A DNA stretch of 22,540 nt from Solobacterium sp. (GTDB taxonomy: Bacteria; Bacillota_I; Bacilli_A; Erysipelotrichales; Erysipelotrichaceae), in contig JAFYGX010000017.1 of the NCBI GenBank assembly GCA_017543025.1, forward strand, positions 1 through 22,540, in the 5' to 3' direction. The first letter of the stretch is position 1, and each line of letters begins with the position of its first letter. Below the pieces are notes generated by a model. It saw only the letters and a list, made by a program, of their open reading frames with translations, was not told where the DNA came from and ran no database searches. The translations under genes were made by a program, and so were the position numbers. Of the stretch, positions 1 to 7,738 are shown piece by piece.

Positions 1-1
1 A

Positions 2-2287
2 CGAACGGACTTTGGAAAGTACTTCGTAATCTTTTTGCTGATGCTGCTGACCATCGGGTTTGTATCCGGATTTCTGGTGGCGGATAACTCCATGATCAAG
101 GCATACAATGACAGCTTTGAAACCTATAACATCGAACACGGTCACTTCCGTGTGCGAAATGAACTGAACCAGGCACAGATCAGGAACATCAGGCAGGCAG
201 GTGCTTCTGTCTATGAGCTGTTCTATACCGAGATCCCGCTGGAGAACGGCGGTAAGATGCGCGTTTTCCCGAAACGGACCGAAGTAAATCTGGTCTGCCT
301 GATGCAGGGAAGCTTCCCGGAGAAAGAAGATGAGATCGTTATTGACCGCATGTATGCCGACAACAATCATCTTTCCGTCGGGGATTCCCTGACCGGTAAT
401 GGCTATTCCTGGACCATCCGCGGACTGGCTGCGTTCTCCGATTACAGCTGTCTGTTTGAAAACAATTCCGACAGTATGTTTGATGCGGTCATGTTCACCG
501 TTGCGATGGTGAGTCCTTCCGGTTTTGAACGAATCAAAAGGGAAGGCGTGATTCATCAGTATGCCTGGAAATACTTCAGAGAGCCGAAAGACAAGACGGA
601 TGAAAATCAGATGTCAGAAGATTTTCTGAAGGAACTGCATGAAATCGCTGTGCTGGAAGATTATGTGCCGCGCTATATGAATCAGGCAATCATATTTACC
701 GGTGATGATATGGGCGGTGACAAAGTCATGATAGAGATCCTGTTGTACATCATCATTGTGATCATCGCCTTTGTCTTCAGTGTCACGATCAACGATACGA
801 TTCGAAAAGAATCCTCTGTGATCGGAACCCTGCTGGCATCCGGCTATACCAGAGGAGAGCTGCTGGTTCACTACATGACGCTACCGATGGCCGTAACGGC
901 AGTAGCTGCCCTCATTGGCAATATTCTGGGCTATACCGTCATGAAGAATCTGGCGGCATCCATGTATTACGGCAGCTACAGTCTTCCGACGTATGCAACA
1001 ATCTGGAATGCCGATGCGTTTGTAAGAACAACGATTATACCGATGATTATCGTGTTTCTTGTTACAGGCGGCACACTCTGGCGCCATCTGAAGATCTCAC
1101 CGCTTCGCTTCCTGCGCCGGGATATTTCACGGCGCAGGAAGAGCCGTGCCTTTTATCTGCCGCATCCTATGCCGATCATGAGCAGGTATCGGCTGCGGGT
1201 GATCTTTCAGAATGCCGGCAGTTATATCGTCCTTTCACTTGGTATTTTGTTTGCCAATCTGCTGCTGATGTTCGGCATGCAGCTGCCAAAGCTTCTCGAT
1301 AACTTTGAAAAAGTCATCATTGATAATCAGATCGCTTCGTATCAGACCATCCTGAAACTGCCTCTCAGTCTCAGTGATCCGTCTTCATCAAAGGTAAAAC
1401 AGATGATGGAATATATGGAATTTCAGGAGGCCGTTTCAACCGATGATCCCACGGCTGAAAAATTCAGCGTCTATAATCTGCAGACCCCGGAAGCGGAAGG
1501 AATTCGAAGGGACAGTGTGATGCTGTACGGAATCAGTGATCACAGCAAATACGTCGGCCTTGATTTCAGTAAGAAAACGGTTTATATCTCCAGCGCGTTT
1601 GCAGAAAAGTACGAGTTATCGACAGGAGATGTGATTACGCTGTCCGAAGAGTATGAAGACAAGAACTATACCTTTCGCATAGACGGCATTGCCGACTACA
1701 TGGCAGGCATCGCTGTCTTTATGCCGATGAAACAGCTGAATCAGACGTTCGGGTTTGAAGACGATATGTTTGCGGGCTATTTCAGCGCAGAAGAAATCAC
1801 GGATATCGATCCGGACTATATCAGCACGGTCATCGATACTGACGCAATGACCAAGCTGTCCCGACAGCTGCATGTTTCCTTTGGCGGAATGATGTATCTC
1901 ATTGATGGATTTGCAATCCTGATATATATGCTGCTGATTTACCTTTTGTCCCGCATGATCATCGAGAAGAATGCTGTTTCGATCTCCCTGACCAAAATAC
2001 TGGGATTTACCGATCACGAAATCTCGAAGATGTATATCAGCAGCACCAGCATCATTGTTGTTCTGTCGATGGTCGCTTCAATTCCGATCCTGGCCGCACT
2101 GCTGATTCCTCTCTTTACGGTAATGATGAAAGAGATGATGTCCGGCTGGTTTCCGATCCGGCTGGATCCGATGACCAACCTTGAGATGATTTTTATTGGT
2201 CTGATCACCTACGGAATCATCGCAATGCTGGAAATGCAAAAGATACGAAATGTAAAGATGGAGGAAGCTTTGAAAAATGTGGAATAA
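2..2287 (+). CDS. FtsX-like ABC transporter permease, 5' truncated by window edge
   Basis: The reading frame is already open at base 2, so the true start lies before the window; the first in-window start (TTG at 35) falls inside the first membrane helix. The visible protein has the two-module FtsX/MacB layout: an N-terminal helix, an extracellular domain of roughly 200 residues, then helices near 'LLYIIIVIIAFVFSVTI', 'AVTAVAALIGNILGYTV' and 'IIPMIIVFLVTGGTLW'. A second module starts at 'GSYIVLSLGILFANLLLMF' with another extracellular domain and three C-terminal helices. Such permeases pair with a MacB/LolD-type ATPase, expected just upstream. The gene overlaps the following lipoprotein gene by 11 bp, so the two are translationally coupled and probably belong to one complex. 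The family is clear; the substrate is unknown. Confidence 0.9.
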   Translation, partial: RTDFGKYFVIFLLMLLTIGFVSGFLVADNSMIKAYNDSFETYNIEHGHFRVRNELNQAQIRNIRQAGASVYELFYTEIPLENGGKMRVFPKRTEVNLVCLMQGSFPEKEDEIVIDRMYADNNHLSVGDSLTGNGYSWTIRGLAAFSDYSCLFENNSDSMFDAVMFTVAMVSPSGFERIKREGVIHQYAWKYFREPKDKTDENQMSEDFLKELHEIAVLEDYVPRYMNQAIIFTGDDMGGDKVMIEILLYIIIVIIAFVFSVTINDTIRKESSVIGTLLASGYTRGELLVHYMTLPMAVTAVAALIGNILGYTVMKNLAASMYYGSYSLPTYATIWNADAFVRTTIIPMIIVFLVTGGTLWRHLKISPLRFLRRDISRRRKSRAFYLPHPMPIMSRYRLRVIFQNAGSYIVLSLGILFANLLLMFGMQLPKLLDNFEKVIIDNQIASYQTILKLPLSLSDPSSSKVKQMMEYMEFQEAVSTDDPTAEKFSVYNLQTPEAEGIRRDSVMLYGISDHSKYVGLDFSKKTVYISSAFAEKYELSTGDVITLSEEYEDKNYTFRIDGIADYMAGIAVFMPMKQLNQTFGFEDDMFAGYFSAEEITDIDPDYISTVIDTDAMTKLSRQLHVSFGGMMYLIDGFAILIYMLLIYLLSRMIIEKNAVSISLTKILGFTDHEISKMYISSTSIIVVLSMVASIPILAALLIPLFTVMMKEMMSGWFPIRLDPMTNLEMIFIGLITYGIIAMLEMQKIRNVKMEEALKNVE

Positions 2288-4340
2288 AAGAATAACGATT
2301 CTATGTGCATTTTTTGCGGCAGCCCTGTGCGTAACCGGATGTGCGGAACAACCGGATGAACTTGTTTCCCTGAAGCCCTCCGCTGCCGAAGAAAGCAATA
2401 TGGAGGAGGCAAAACTGCCGGAATCCTATGCCACGACGCTTCCGGCGAAAAAGGAAGAGAGTGTGACGGTTAAGGCAGATGCCTGCGGCAATCCAAAGTC
2501 TGTCTCGGTGGATGTATCACTCATTGGCATGGGGGAGGAAGGCTATGTAGAAGATCAGACGATTCTTTCGGATCTTCGCAATATGAAAGGAGCAGAAGAA
2601 TACTATTTGCTTGCGGATAACAGACTTGTCTGGGATAACCTGCACGAGACGATCACTTACAGGGGAAAGACCGAAGAACCTCTGCCGGCAGGAGTGCATC
2701 TTGCCTATTTCCTGGATGGCAAAGGTATTTCACCGGAGGAGCTGGCAGGGGAAAGCGGTCATGTTGAAATTGATATAACGTATGAGAATCGCACGCATTC
2801 TTCCGCAGCCGCAGACGGCGTGGCATATGACCTTCCGATCCCGTTTTTTGCTATCACTTTAGTTCCGCTCAATGACAGATTTAAAAATATGAAAACAGAA
2901 AACGGCAAGGTAATCAGCGCGGGGGAAACCAAAGCGGTGATCGGGTTTGCGGTGCCCGGCCTGCAGAACTCGCTGCGGTTAACGGACTATGAAGTGACAA
3001 AAGATCTGGACCTTCCGGAATCGATCAAAATCGAAGCCGATGTAACGGACTTCGAACTGGGATTTACAACCACCATTATTTCTTCCGGTCTGTTTGAAGA
3101 CCTGAAAGAAGAGGATCTGAATGACATTAACAATCTGACGAATGACATGAATAAGCTATCCGATGCGTCAGGTGAACTGGCGGATGGGACACAGAAGCTG
3201 TATGACGGCATGAAGGAGTTTCAGGACTATCTGGTTCAGTATAACAACGGGATCGGGAAAGTCGGTGATGGCATTAACGCGCTGAAAGACGGATTGGAAA
3301 CCATGGATGACTATTCCGAAGAGCTGAACAAAGGCGCCGCAGCACTCAGTGACGGTCTGAATCAGCTGAATGCCGGACTTGCCGGTCTTGATCTCAGCAA
3401 GCTGTTTCCGTCTGAACCTTCAGAGGAAGAAAAGCAGTTTATGGATCTTCTGAAAGCCGCAATGGAAGACATTCCTGTTCAGGCAGGCATTCTGCAGACT
3501 TCACTTGAAACGATTAAGGACGCAAAAAGTGAGATGCAGAGATTCTGTAATGAAGCAGAAGCATATCAGGCAAATATCACAGCCGCACTGCAGAATATCG
3601 ATGCCTTAAAAACATCGGTTAGGAATACAATGCTGAACCCGGATGAAGAAGCGGCTGTCAAAGAGGCACTGATCCAATCAGGCAGATCACAGGCGGATGC
3701 TGAGGCATTTATCGCAGCGTACAGCCGTATTCCCGATGAATTGGATAACATTCAGCAGTTCCTTTCTTCGGAAGCAGTCACACCGCCTGCATTGGATTTG
3801 ACGAAAACGGAAAACGCAATAAACGCATTAACGCCTGCAATACAAAATCTGAATCAGGATCTTGATATTCTCCAGCAATACATCATGTTGATCCAAACCG
3901 GTATTTCTCAAATCGAAGGTCTGCCGGCAATGGTGACCGGACTTAAGTCCGGTGCTGCGGCTTTGGCGGAAGGCAGCAGGCAGCTGAAGACCGGTATGTG
4001 TGCATACACCGATGGTGTTTCCAAACTGTATGACGGAGCTTCTCAGCTGGCAGACGGTGCTGGTCAGCTGCCGGATGCCGGAGGAAAACTGATGGAAGGT
4101 TATACATCGATTTTGGATGGAGCATGGTCGTTGACGGACGGTGTTAAGAAGTTTGATCAGGAAGGTATTAAGGAGCTGACAAAGCTTGGCGGCAGTCAGC
4201 TTCAGGATATGATCCGCAGGGTAAAGGCACTGCATCGCATTGAAGAAACCTATACCAACTATTCCGGTATTCCGGAAGGGGTGGAAGGATCGGTTCGCTT
4301 CATGATCGAAACAGAAGAAATTAAAGCAGACAAGGAATGA
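2277..4340 (+). CDS. lipoprotein with two xxxLxxG heptad-repeat blocks, FtsX partner
   Basis: The 687-residue protein has a lipoprotein signal with lipobox V-T-G-C (Cys near residue 22), so it should be lipid-anchored on the outer face of the membrane. An N-terminal region of about 270 residues is of the type seen in Firmicutes heptad proteins related to YhgE/Pip. Two blocks of the xxxLxxG heptad follow, near residues 293-375 ('ELADGTQKLYDG', 'ALSDGLNQLNAG') and 550-630 ('ALAEGSRQLKTG', 'KLYDGASQLADGAGQL'). A largely helical stretch separates them. The mirror-like arrangement suggests an antiparallel helical hairpin. No C-terminal membrane helix is visible. GGAGGA at 2260-2265 serves the ATG at 2277, inside the end of the permease gene. 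A role as extracytoplasmic adaptor of the ABC permease is inference; the exact function is unknown. Confidence 0.85.
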   Translation: MWNKRITILCAFFAAALCVTGCAEQPDELVSLKPSAAEESNMEEAKLPESYATTLPAKKEESVTVKADACGNPKSVSVDVSLIGMGEEGYVEDQTILSDLRNMKGAEEYYLLADNRLVWDNLHETITYRGKTEEPLPAGVHLAYFLDGKGISPEELAGESGHVEIDITYENRTHSSAAADGVAYDLPIPFFAITLVPLNDRFKNMKTENGKVISAGETKAVIGFAVPGLQNSLRLTDYEVTKDLDLPESIKIEADVTDFELGFTTTIISSGLFEDLKEEDLNDINNLTNDMNKLSDASGELADGTQKLYDGMKEFQDYLVQYNNGIGKVGDGINALKDGLETMDDYSEELNKGAAALSDGLNQLNAGLAGLDLSKLFPSEPSEEEKQFMDLLKAAMEDIPVQAGILQTSLETIKDAKSEMQRFCNEAEAYQANITAALQNIDALKTSVRNTMLNPDEEAAVKEALIQSGRSQADAEAFIAAYSRIPDELDNIQQFLSSEAVTPPALDLTKTENAINALTPAIQNLNQDLDILQQYIMLIQTGISQIEGLPAMVTGLKSGAAALAEGSRQLKTGMCAYTDGVSKLYDGASQLADGAGQLPDAGGKLMEGYTSILDGAWSLTDGVKKFDQEGIKELTKLGGSQLQDMIRRVKALHRIEETYTNYSGIPEGVEGSVRFMIETEEIKADKE

Positions 4341-4345
4341 TGAAT

Positions 4346-4394
4346 GAGAATCCGTTCTTCTTGTGAAAGGTGAGAGGAGGTGATTCTCTTTTTT
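4346..4394 (+). terminator. terminator after the heptad lipoprotein gene
   Basis: A perfect 7-bp stem GAGAATC (4346-4352) / GATTCTC (4382-4388) is followed by six T. The 29-nt loop can pair partly with itself and contains a full-length Shine-Dalgarno-like string with no start codon after it. Confidence 0.6.
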
Positions 4395-4470
4395 AAGGCA
4401 CATATTTCGGGATCACATGCCAAAGTAAAATAAGGATAGGCAAACGAAAACAACGAAAAACAATCAGAAG

Positions 4471-4497
4471 CCACGTAAGAACATGCGTGGTTTTATT
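4471..4497 (+). terminator. second weak terminator-like hairpin
   Basis: CCACGT (4471-4476) can pair with GCGTGG (4485-4490) across an 8-nt loop and is followed by TTTTATT. It could back up the terminator at 4346-4394. Confidence 0.45.
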
Positions 4498-4557
4498 ATG
4501 GCGAAAAGCGCTTTAGCAAGGACTGAAAATTGAAAATTGAAAACTGTTGACAATCTG

Positions 4558-4586
4558 TTGACAACGAGAACGAAAAATTGGATAGT
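4558..4586 (+). promoter_or_regulatory. possible sigma-A promoter facing the tRNA antisense strand
   Basis: TTGACA at 4558-4563 is followed after exactly 17 nt by GATAGT at 4581-4586. A second TTGACA lies 11 nt upstream (4547-4552). Transcription would run rightwards through the antisense of the tRNA-Ser gene toward the terminator at 4792-4821. No protein is obvious, so this rests on motif match only. Confidence 0.3.
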
Positions 4587-4601
4587 ACCCAAAAAAACAA
4601 T

Positions 4602-4625
4602 AAAAAACCCGCATATTTATGCAGG
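4602..4625 (-). terminator. terminator of the tRNA-Ser gene
   Basis: Read on the minus strand, CCTGCAT (4625-4619) pairs with ATGCGGG (4614-4608) across a 4-nt loop (7 bp with one G-T pair), followed by six T. It sits 11 bp past the tRNA 3' end. Confidence 0.8.
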
Positions 4626-4635
4626 TATCATCAGG

Positions 4636-4721
4636 CGGAGAAGGGGGGATTCGAACCCCCGCACGCTTTCACGTCTGCTGGTTTTCGAAACCAGTCCCTT
4701 CAGCCTCTTGGGTACTTCTCC
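4636..4721 (-). tRNA. tRNA-Ser, anticodon CGA (reads UCG)
   Basis: The 86-nt minus-strand sequence folds as a class II tRNA. It has a 7-bp acceptor (GGAGAAG/CTTCTCC), a D-arm closed by CCC/GGG, and an anticodon stem CTGGT/ACCAG with loop TTCGAAA (anticodon CGA). A variable arm is closed by ACG/CGT, and the T-arm is GGGGG-TTCGAAT-CCCCC. The long variable arm and anticodon agree on serine. The discriminator base is G. The next bases are CCT, so the CCA tail is not encoded and must be added by CCA transferase. Confidence 0.96.
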
Positions 4722-4735
4722 GTAAATGCCTTAAC

Positions 4736-4744
4736 AGTATAGCA
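4736..4744 (-). promoter_or_regulatory. extended -10 promoter of tRNA-Ser
   Basis: On the minus strand TGC-TATACT ends 15 nt before the mature tRNA 5' end, as expected for a tRNA promoter with a short leader. A TTGACA further upstream is only 8 nt from the -10, too close to be its -35, so the TG extension probably carries recognition. Confidence 0.55.
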
Positions 4745-4791
4745 CAGTTTGTCAACTGCAGCAGTTGAAACTGAAAAACGAAACCCGAGCC

Positions 4792-4821
4792 GTACTGCAG
4801 TCTGGTGCAGTACCTTTTTTT
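4792..4821 (+). terminator. strong + strand terminator upstream of tldD
   Basis: GTACTGCA (4792-4799) and TGCAGTAC (4806-4813) form a perfect 8-bp stem with a 6-nt loop, followed by C and seven T. No recognised gene ends just before it. It could insulate tldD or end an antisense transcript started near 4593. Confidence 0.7.
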
Positions 4822-4885
4822 CGCCGCCCGAAAGGCGTCTTTGCACAGCGGAAGTAAGACAGTAGCCGTATGAGGCACTTTTCGG

Positions 4886-4891
4886 TATAAT
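4886..4891 (+). promoter_or_regulatory. -10 element for tldD-tldE
   Basis: A consensus TATAAT lies 29 nt before the ATG at 4921. I see no good -35 at 16-18 nt. Initiation near 4898 would give a leader of about 20 nt that keeps only the AAGGA ribosome site at 4910-4914 and leaves out the upstream GGAGGT. Confidence 0.5.
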
Positions 4892-4920
4892 TGCGGAGGT
4901 AAAAACAGAAAGGATGAATG

Positions 4921-6354
4921 ATGAAAGCGAAATTTTCAGAGTATTTGAATACAATCGCACCTTCCATCCGGGAGCTGATCGTGCTTCTGAAGGAACATTA
5001 TGATTATGTCAGTGTTCTGTCAACGGATTCGGTCGGGTTTACGGCGATGATCTCGCAGCGGGCGAAATCGGTCACACACTCCACAATGTTTACGGAACGC
5101 GGTAATGTGGTGCGGGTGTGCAGAGACGGCCTTTATGGAGAATATGCGTTTAATAATCTGAAGGAAGACGGGATGAAGGAGCTTGCCAGGCAGATGATGT
5201 CTGCGCTGGACGGTCAGATCGATCTTCTGAAGGAGACCGGAACGGAAGTATACAGAACTGCAGTGCTTCCGGATGAGCCATGCACGGTGTTTGCGGAGAT
5301 GGAAACCGGAACAATGCCGGAGGAAACAGATCTGGAAGCTCTGGTTAACGATCTTTCGAAGATCAGCGAAGAAGCGGTGAGCAGTTCGGAACATGTGATT
5401 GACTGTATTGTAAGAGGGCAGTCCACGCATGTAAGCAAGATGTTCATGACAGCCAGCCGCGATATGCGGCAGAGCTATGTTTATTCAGAAGGAATGGCCG
5501 CACCGGTTGTTTCCGAGAACGGAAAGACAGAGATGAGCTATACTTCGGTGTCAGGCCGGAGAGGACCGGAGCTGTTTGCGGGACTGAAGGAGAACCTCTC
5601 TGAAGCGATCCGCACTGCGGAAGAAATTATTAACGCAGATCCGATTGAACCGGGCGAATATGAAATTATCACTTCACCGGAAGTTTCCGGTCTGATTGCG
5701 CATGAGGCGTTCGGACACGGCGTGGAAATGGATATGTTTGTGAAAGACCGCGCTCTTGGGGCGTCCTATATCGGAAAACGGGTTGGATCGGATCTTGTGA
5801 CGATGCATGAGGGTGCGCTTGCGGCAGAGGAAGTCGCAAGCTATGCCTTTGATGATGAGGGAAATCTGGCTGGTGACACGATTGAAATCGAGAACGGTAT
5901 TCTGAAGACCGGCGTCTGTGATGCGCTGTCAGCGCTGCGTCTTGGCGGAAAACCGACCGGCAACGGCAAGCGTCAGACATTTGAACATAAAGTTTATACC
6001 CGCATGACAAATACGGTATTTGATGCCGGAACGGATGATGTGGATGACATGATTGCGAGCATCAGGCACGGATATCTTCTGAAGGGGATGAAATCCGGTA
6101 TGGAAGATCCGAAACACTGGGGAATTCAGTGCATTATTGAACGCGGATATGAGATCAGAGACGGCAGACTGACCGGAAAGGTCGCTGCTCCGATTGTGAT
6201 GACGGGCTATGTTCCGGATCTGCTTGGCAGTATTACCATGGCAGGGAAAACAAAGGAAGTATTCGGGGCAGGTGCCTGCGGAAAAGGACATAAGGAATGG
6301 GTCAAGGTCAGTGACGGCGGCCCATACCTGAAGGCGAAAGCGAGGCTTGGATGA
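4921..6354 (+). CDS. tldD: TldD family zinc metallopeptidase
   Basis: This is a full-length TldD subunit (477 residues from the ATG at 4921). The catalytic HExxxH is present as H-E-A-F-G-H (residues 261-266), followed by GVEMD. The C-terminal glycine-rich segment has C453 in 'GAGACGKGHK', matching the position of the third zinc ligand in the family. TldD forms a heterodimer with TldE that degrades unfolded or leader peptides; in E. coli it matures microcin B17 and degrades CcdA. Two ATGs lie in tandem at 4918 and 4921. AAGGA at 4910-4914 is 6 nt from the second, so I prefer 4921. The stop overlaps the tldE start (ATGA), giving coupled synthesis of the two subunits. The protein should be cytoplasmic: it has no signal peptide or helices. 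Confidence 0.95.
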   Translation: MKAKFSEYLNTIAPSIRELIVLLKEHYDYVSVLSTDSVGFTAMISQRAKSVTHSTMFTERGNVVRVCRDGLYGEYAFNNLKEDGMKELARQMMSALDGQIDLLKETGTEVYRTAVLPDEPCTVFAEMETGTMPEETDLEALVNDLSKISEEAVSSSEHVIDCIVRGQSTHVSKMFMTASRDMRQSYVYSEGMAAPVVSENGKTEMSYTSVSGRRGPELFAGLKENLSEAIRTAEEIINADPIEPGEYEIITSPEVSGLIAHEAFGHGVEMDMFVKDRALGASYIGKRVGSDLVTMHEGALAAEEVASYAFDDEGNLAGDTIEIENGILKTGVCDALSALRLGGKPTGNGKRQTFEHKVYTRMTNTVFDAGTDDVDDMIASIRHGYLLKGMKSGMEDPKHWGIQCIIERGYEIRDGRLTGKVAAPIVMTGYVPDLLGSITMAGKTKEVFGAGACGKGHKEWVKVSDGGPYLKAKARLG

Positions 6355-7628
6355 TGCTTGAAACGATAGTCAGACTGCTGAACGAAGCAGAAACAGACGG
6401 CTGGGAGATTACCGATACCTGTACAGAGGGCTGGGAGTTTTACTTTATCCGCCATGCGCTGGATCAGCATCGGGTGAAGCACACAGAACACATTGATGTG
6501 AACGTATACCGGAAATTCGATGAATTCCTCGGAAAAGCCGGGGCAGAGATTCCTGTTACTGCATCCGAAGATGAGATCCGGGAGCTGATCGGCAAGCTCT
6601 CAAAGGAAGCGCTGTATGTCAGAAACCCGGTCTATACGCTGAATGAACCGGTTTCTCTGGAAGCACAGCCGGAAGAAGCACCGGATGTACGGGCAATCGC
6701 TAAGGATTTCATTCAGCTGATGAATGAACTGCCGGAAACAGAGACAGAAGATATCAACTCGTATGAGATCTTTGTAAATTCAGAACGGAGAAGATTTCTG
6801 AATTCAAACGGGATTGATGTGACTTCAGTCTGTCCTTCCTCGATGCTGGAAGTGGTAGTCAACGCCCGCAGGGATGGCCATGAGATTGAGCTTTACCGGC
6901 TCTATACCAGCGGAAGCTGCGACAGGGAACACCTGAAGGAAGAGATCAGCCAGACGCTCAGCTTCGGCAAAGACCGGCTGAATGCAGAGAAAACTCCGAA
7001 TTTCGGAAAGTGCGATGTGCTGTTCTCAACTGATGCCGTGACATCGATCTGTGAGTATTTCATTTCCCGGGTTGAAGCTTCAATGAAATTCAGGAAGCTG
7101 ACAGACTGGGAGATCGGCAAACCGATCGCAGCGGAACAGAACGGGGACCGGGTTACGGTTAAAGCTGTGCGTACACTGAAGAATTCCTCGAAGAACAGTG
7201 CTTTTGACAAGGAAGGAGCACCCGTAAGAGATCTGACGCTGATCCGTGATGGTATTGCTGAGAATTACTGGGGCAGCCGTCAGTACAGCAGCTATCTTGG
7301 CGTGAAGGATTCCTTTATCCCCGGCAACTTCTCGGTGGAAGGCGGAACAAAAAGCGAAGCGGAGATCCGTTCCGGCACGTATCTTGAAGTAGTGGAATTT
7401 TCTGATTTCCAGGTTGAGGCGATAACCGGTGCAATTGCCGGTGAAATCCGGCTTGGATATCTTCATGAGGGAGACAGCGTGAAGATTGTCTCCGGAGGGT
7501 CGGTATCCGGGACAATGACTGATTTTGTGAAGGATATGGAGATGTCAGCTGAACAGAAGCAGTATGACAATCTGCTGGTACCGTCTCTGATCCGGCTGAA
7601 GCAGGTGTCTGTCACCGGCGCGGAGTAA
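6351..7628 (+). CDS. tldE: TldE/PmbA family non-catalytic partner of TldD
   Basis: The 425-residue protein belongs to the same U62 fold as TldD but has no HExxxH, as expected for TldE/PmbA. Recognisable are the N-terminal 'HIDVNVYRKF' strand region and the central 'SYEIFVNSERRRFLNSNGIDV' strands. The C-terminal half is glycine-rich with the 'GEIRLGYLHEGD' segment. The gene overlaps tldD by 4 bp, and GAGG at 6342-6345 serves the ATG at 6351 (or 6354). TldE completes the channel that lets extended peptides reach the TldD zinc site. No RiPP precursor or microcin gene is visible nearby, so a housekeeping peptidase role is the simplest reading, but the natural substrate is unknown. Confidence 0.92.
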   Translation: MMLETIVRLLNEAETDGWEITDTCTEGWEFYFIRHALDQHRVKHTEHIDVNVYRKFDEFLGKAGAEIPVTASEDEIRELIGKLSKEALYVRNPVYTLNEPVSLEAQPEEAPDVRAIAKDFIQLMNELPETETEDINSYEIFVNSERRRFLNSNGIDVTSVCPSSMLEVVVNARRDGHEIELYRLYTSGSCDREHLKEEISQTLSFGKDRLNAEKTPNFGKCDVLFSTDAVTSICEYFISRVEASMKFRKLTDWEIGKPIAAEQNGDRVTVKAVRTLKNSSKNSAFDKEGAPVRDLTLIRDGIAENYWGSRQYSSYLGVKDSFIPGNFSVEGGTKSEAEIRSGTYLEVVEFSDFQVEAITGAIAGEIRLGYLHEGDSVKIVSGGSVSGTMTDFVKDMEMSAEQKQYDNLLVPSLIRLKQVSVTGAE

Positions 7629-7640
7629 ACGGAATGATGA

Positions 7641-7674
7641 GCAGGGAGAAACGCTTCCTGCTTTTCAGTTTTTT
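7641..7674 (+). terminator. terminator of tldD-tldE
   Basis: GCAGGGA (7641-7647) pairs with TTCCTGC (7655-7661), 7 bp with one G-T pair. Two T tracts follow (TTTT, then TTTTTT after CAG). Confidence 0.75.
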
Positions 7675-7738
7675 GGATCGTACCCGGTGCATTATGCTGG
7701 GAGAGTGAATTGTTTTTCTGATAGAGTTACGGTGACTG

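Larger units (their letters stand above)
4395..4601. other. intergenic stretch, mostly AT-rich, no gene seen
   Basis: I see no credible coding region here. It holds a second hairpin (4471-4497), short direct repeats (GAAAATT twice around 4525-4540 and CTGTTGACAA twice at 4544-4564), and a possible promoter at 4558-4586. Confidence 0.5.

Noticed and set aside
4522..4564. Short direct repeats (GAAAATT and CTGTTGACAA) as a CRISPR or iteron array
   Set aside because: Only two copies of each, no regular spacers, and no cas or replication genes nearby.
4636..4721. tRNA-Ser as an integration (att) site of a mobile element
   Set aside because: I saw no second copy of the tRNA 3' end and no integrase gene in the window.
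4537..4725. 62-residue + strand reading frame with 'RRGDSNPR' text
   Set aside because: Its second half is the antisense of the tRNA-Ser gene; this phrase is a well-known artefact of translating across tRNA genes. No ribosome site fits.
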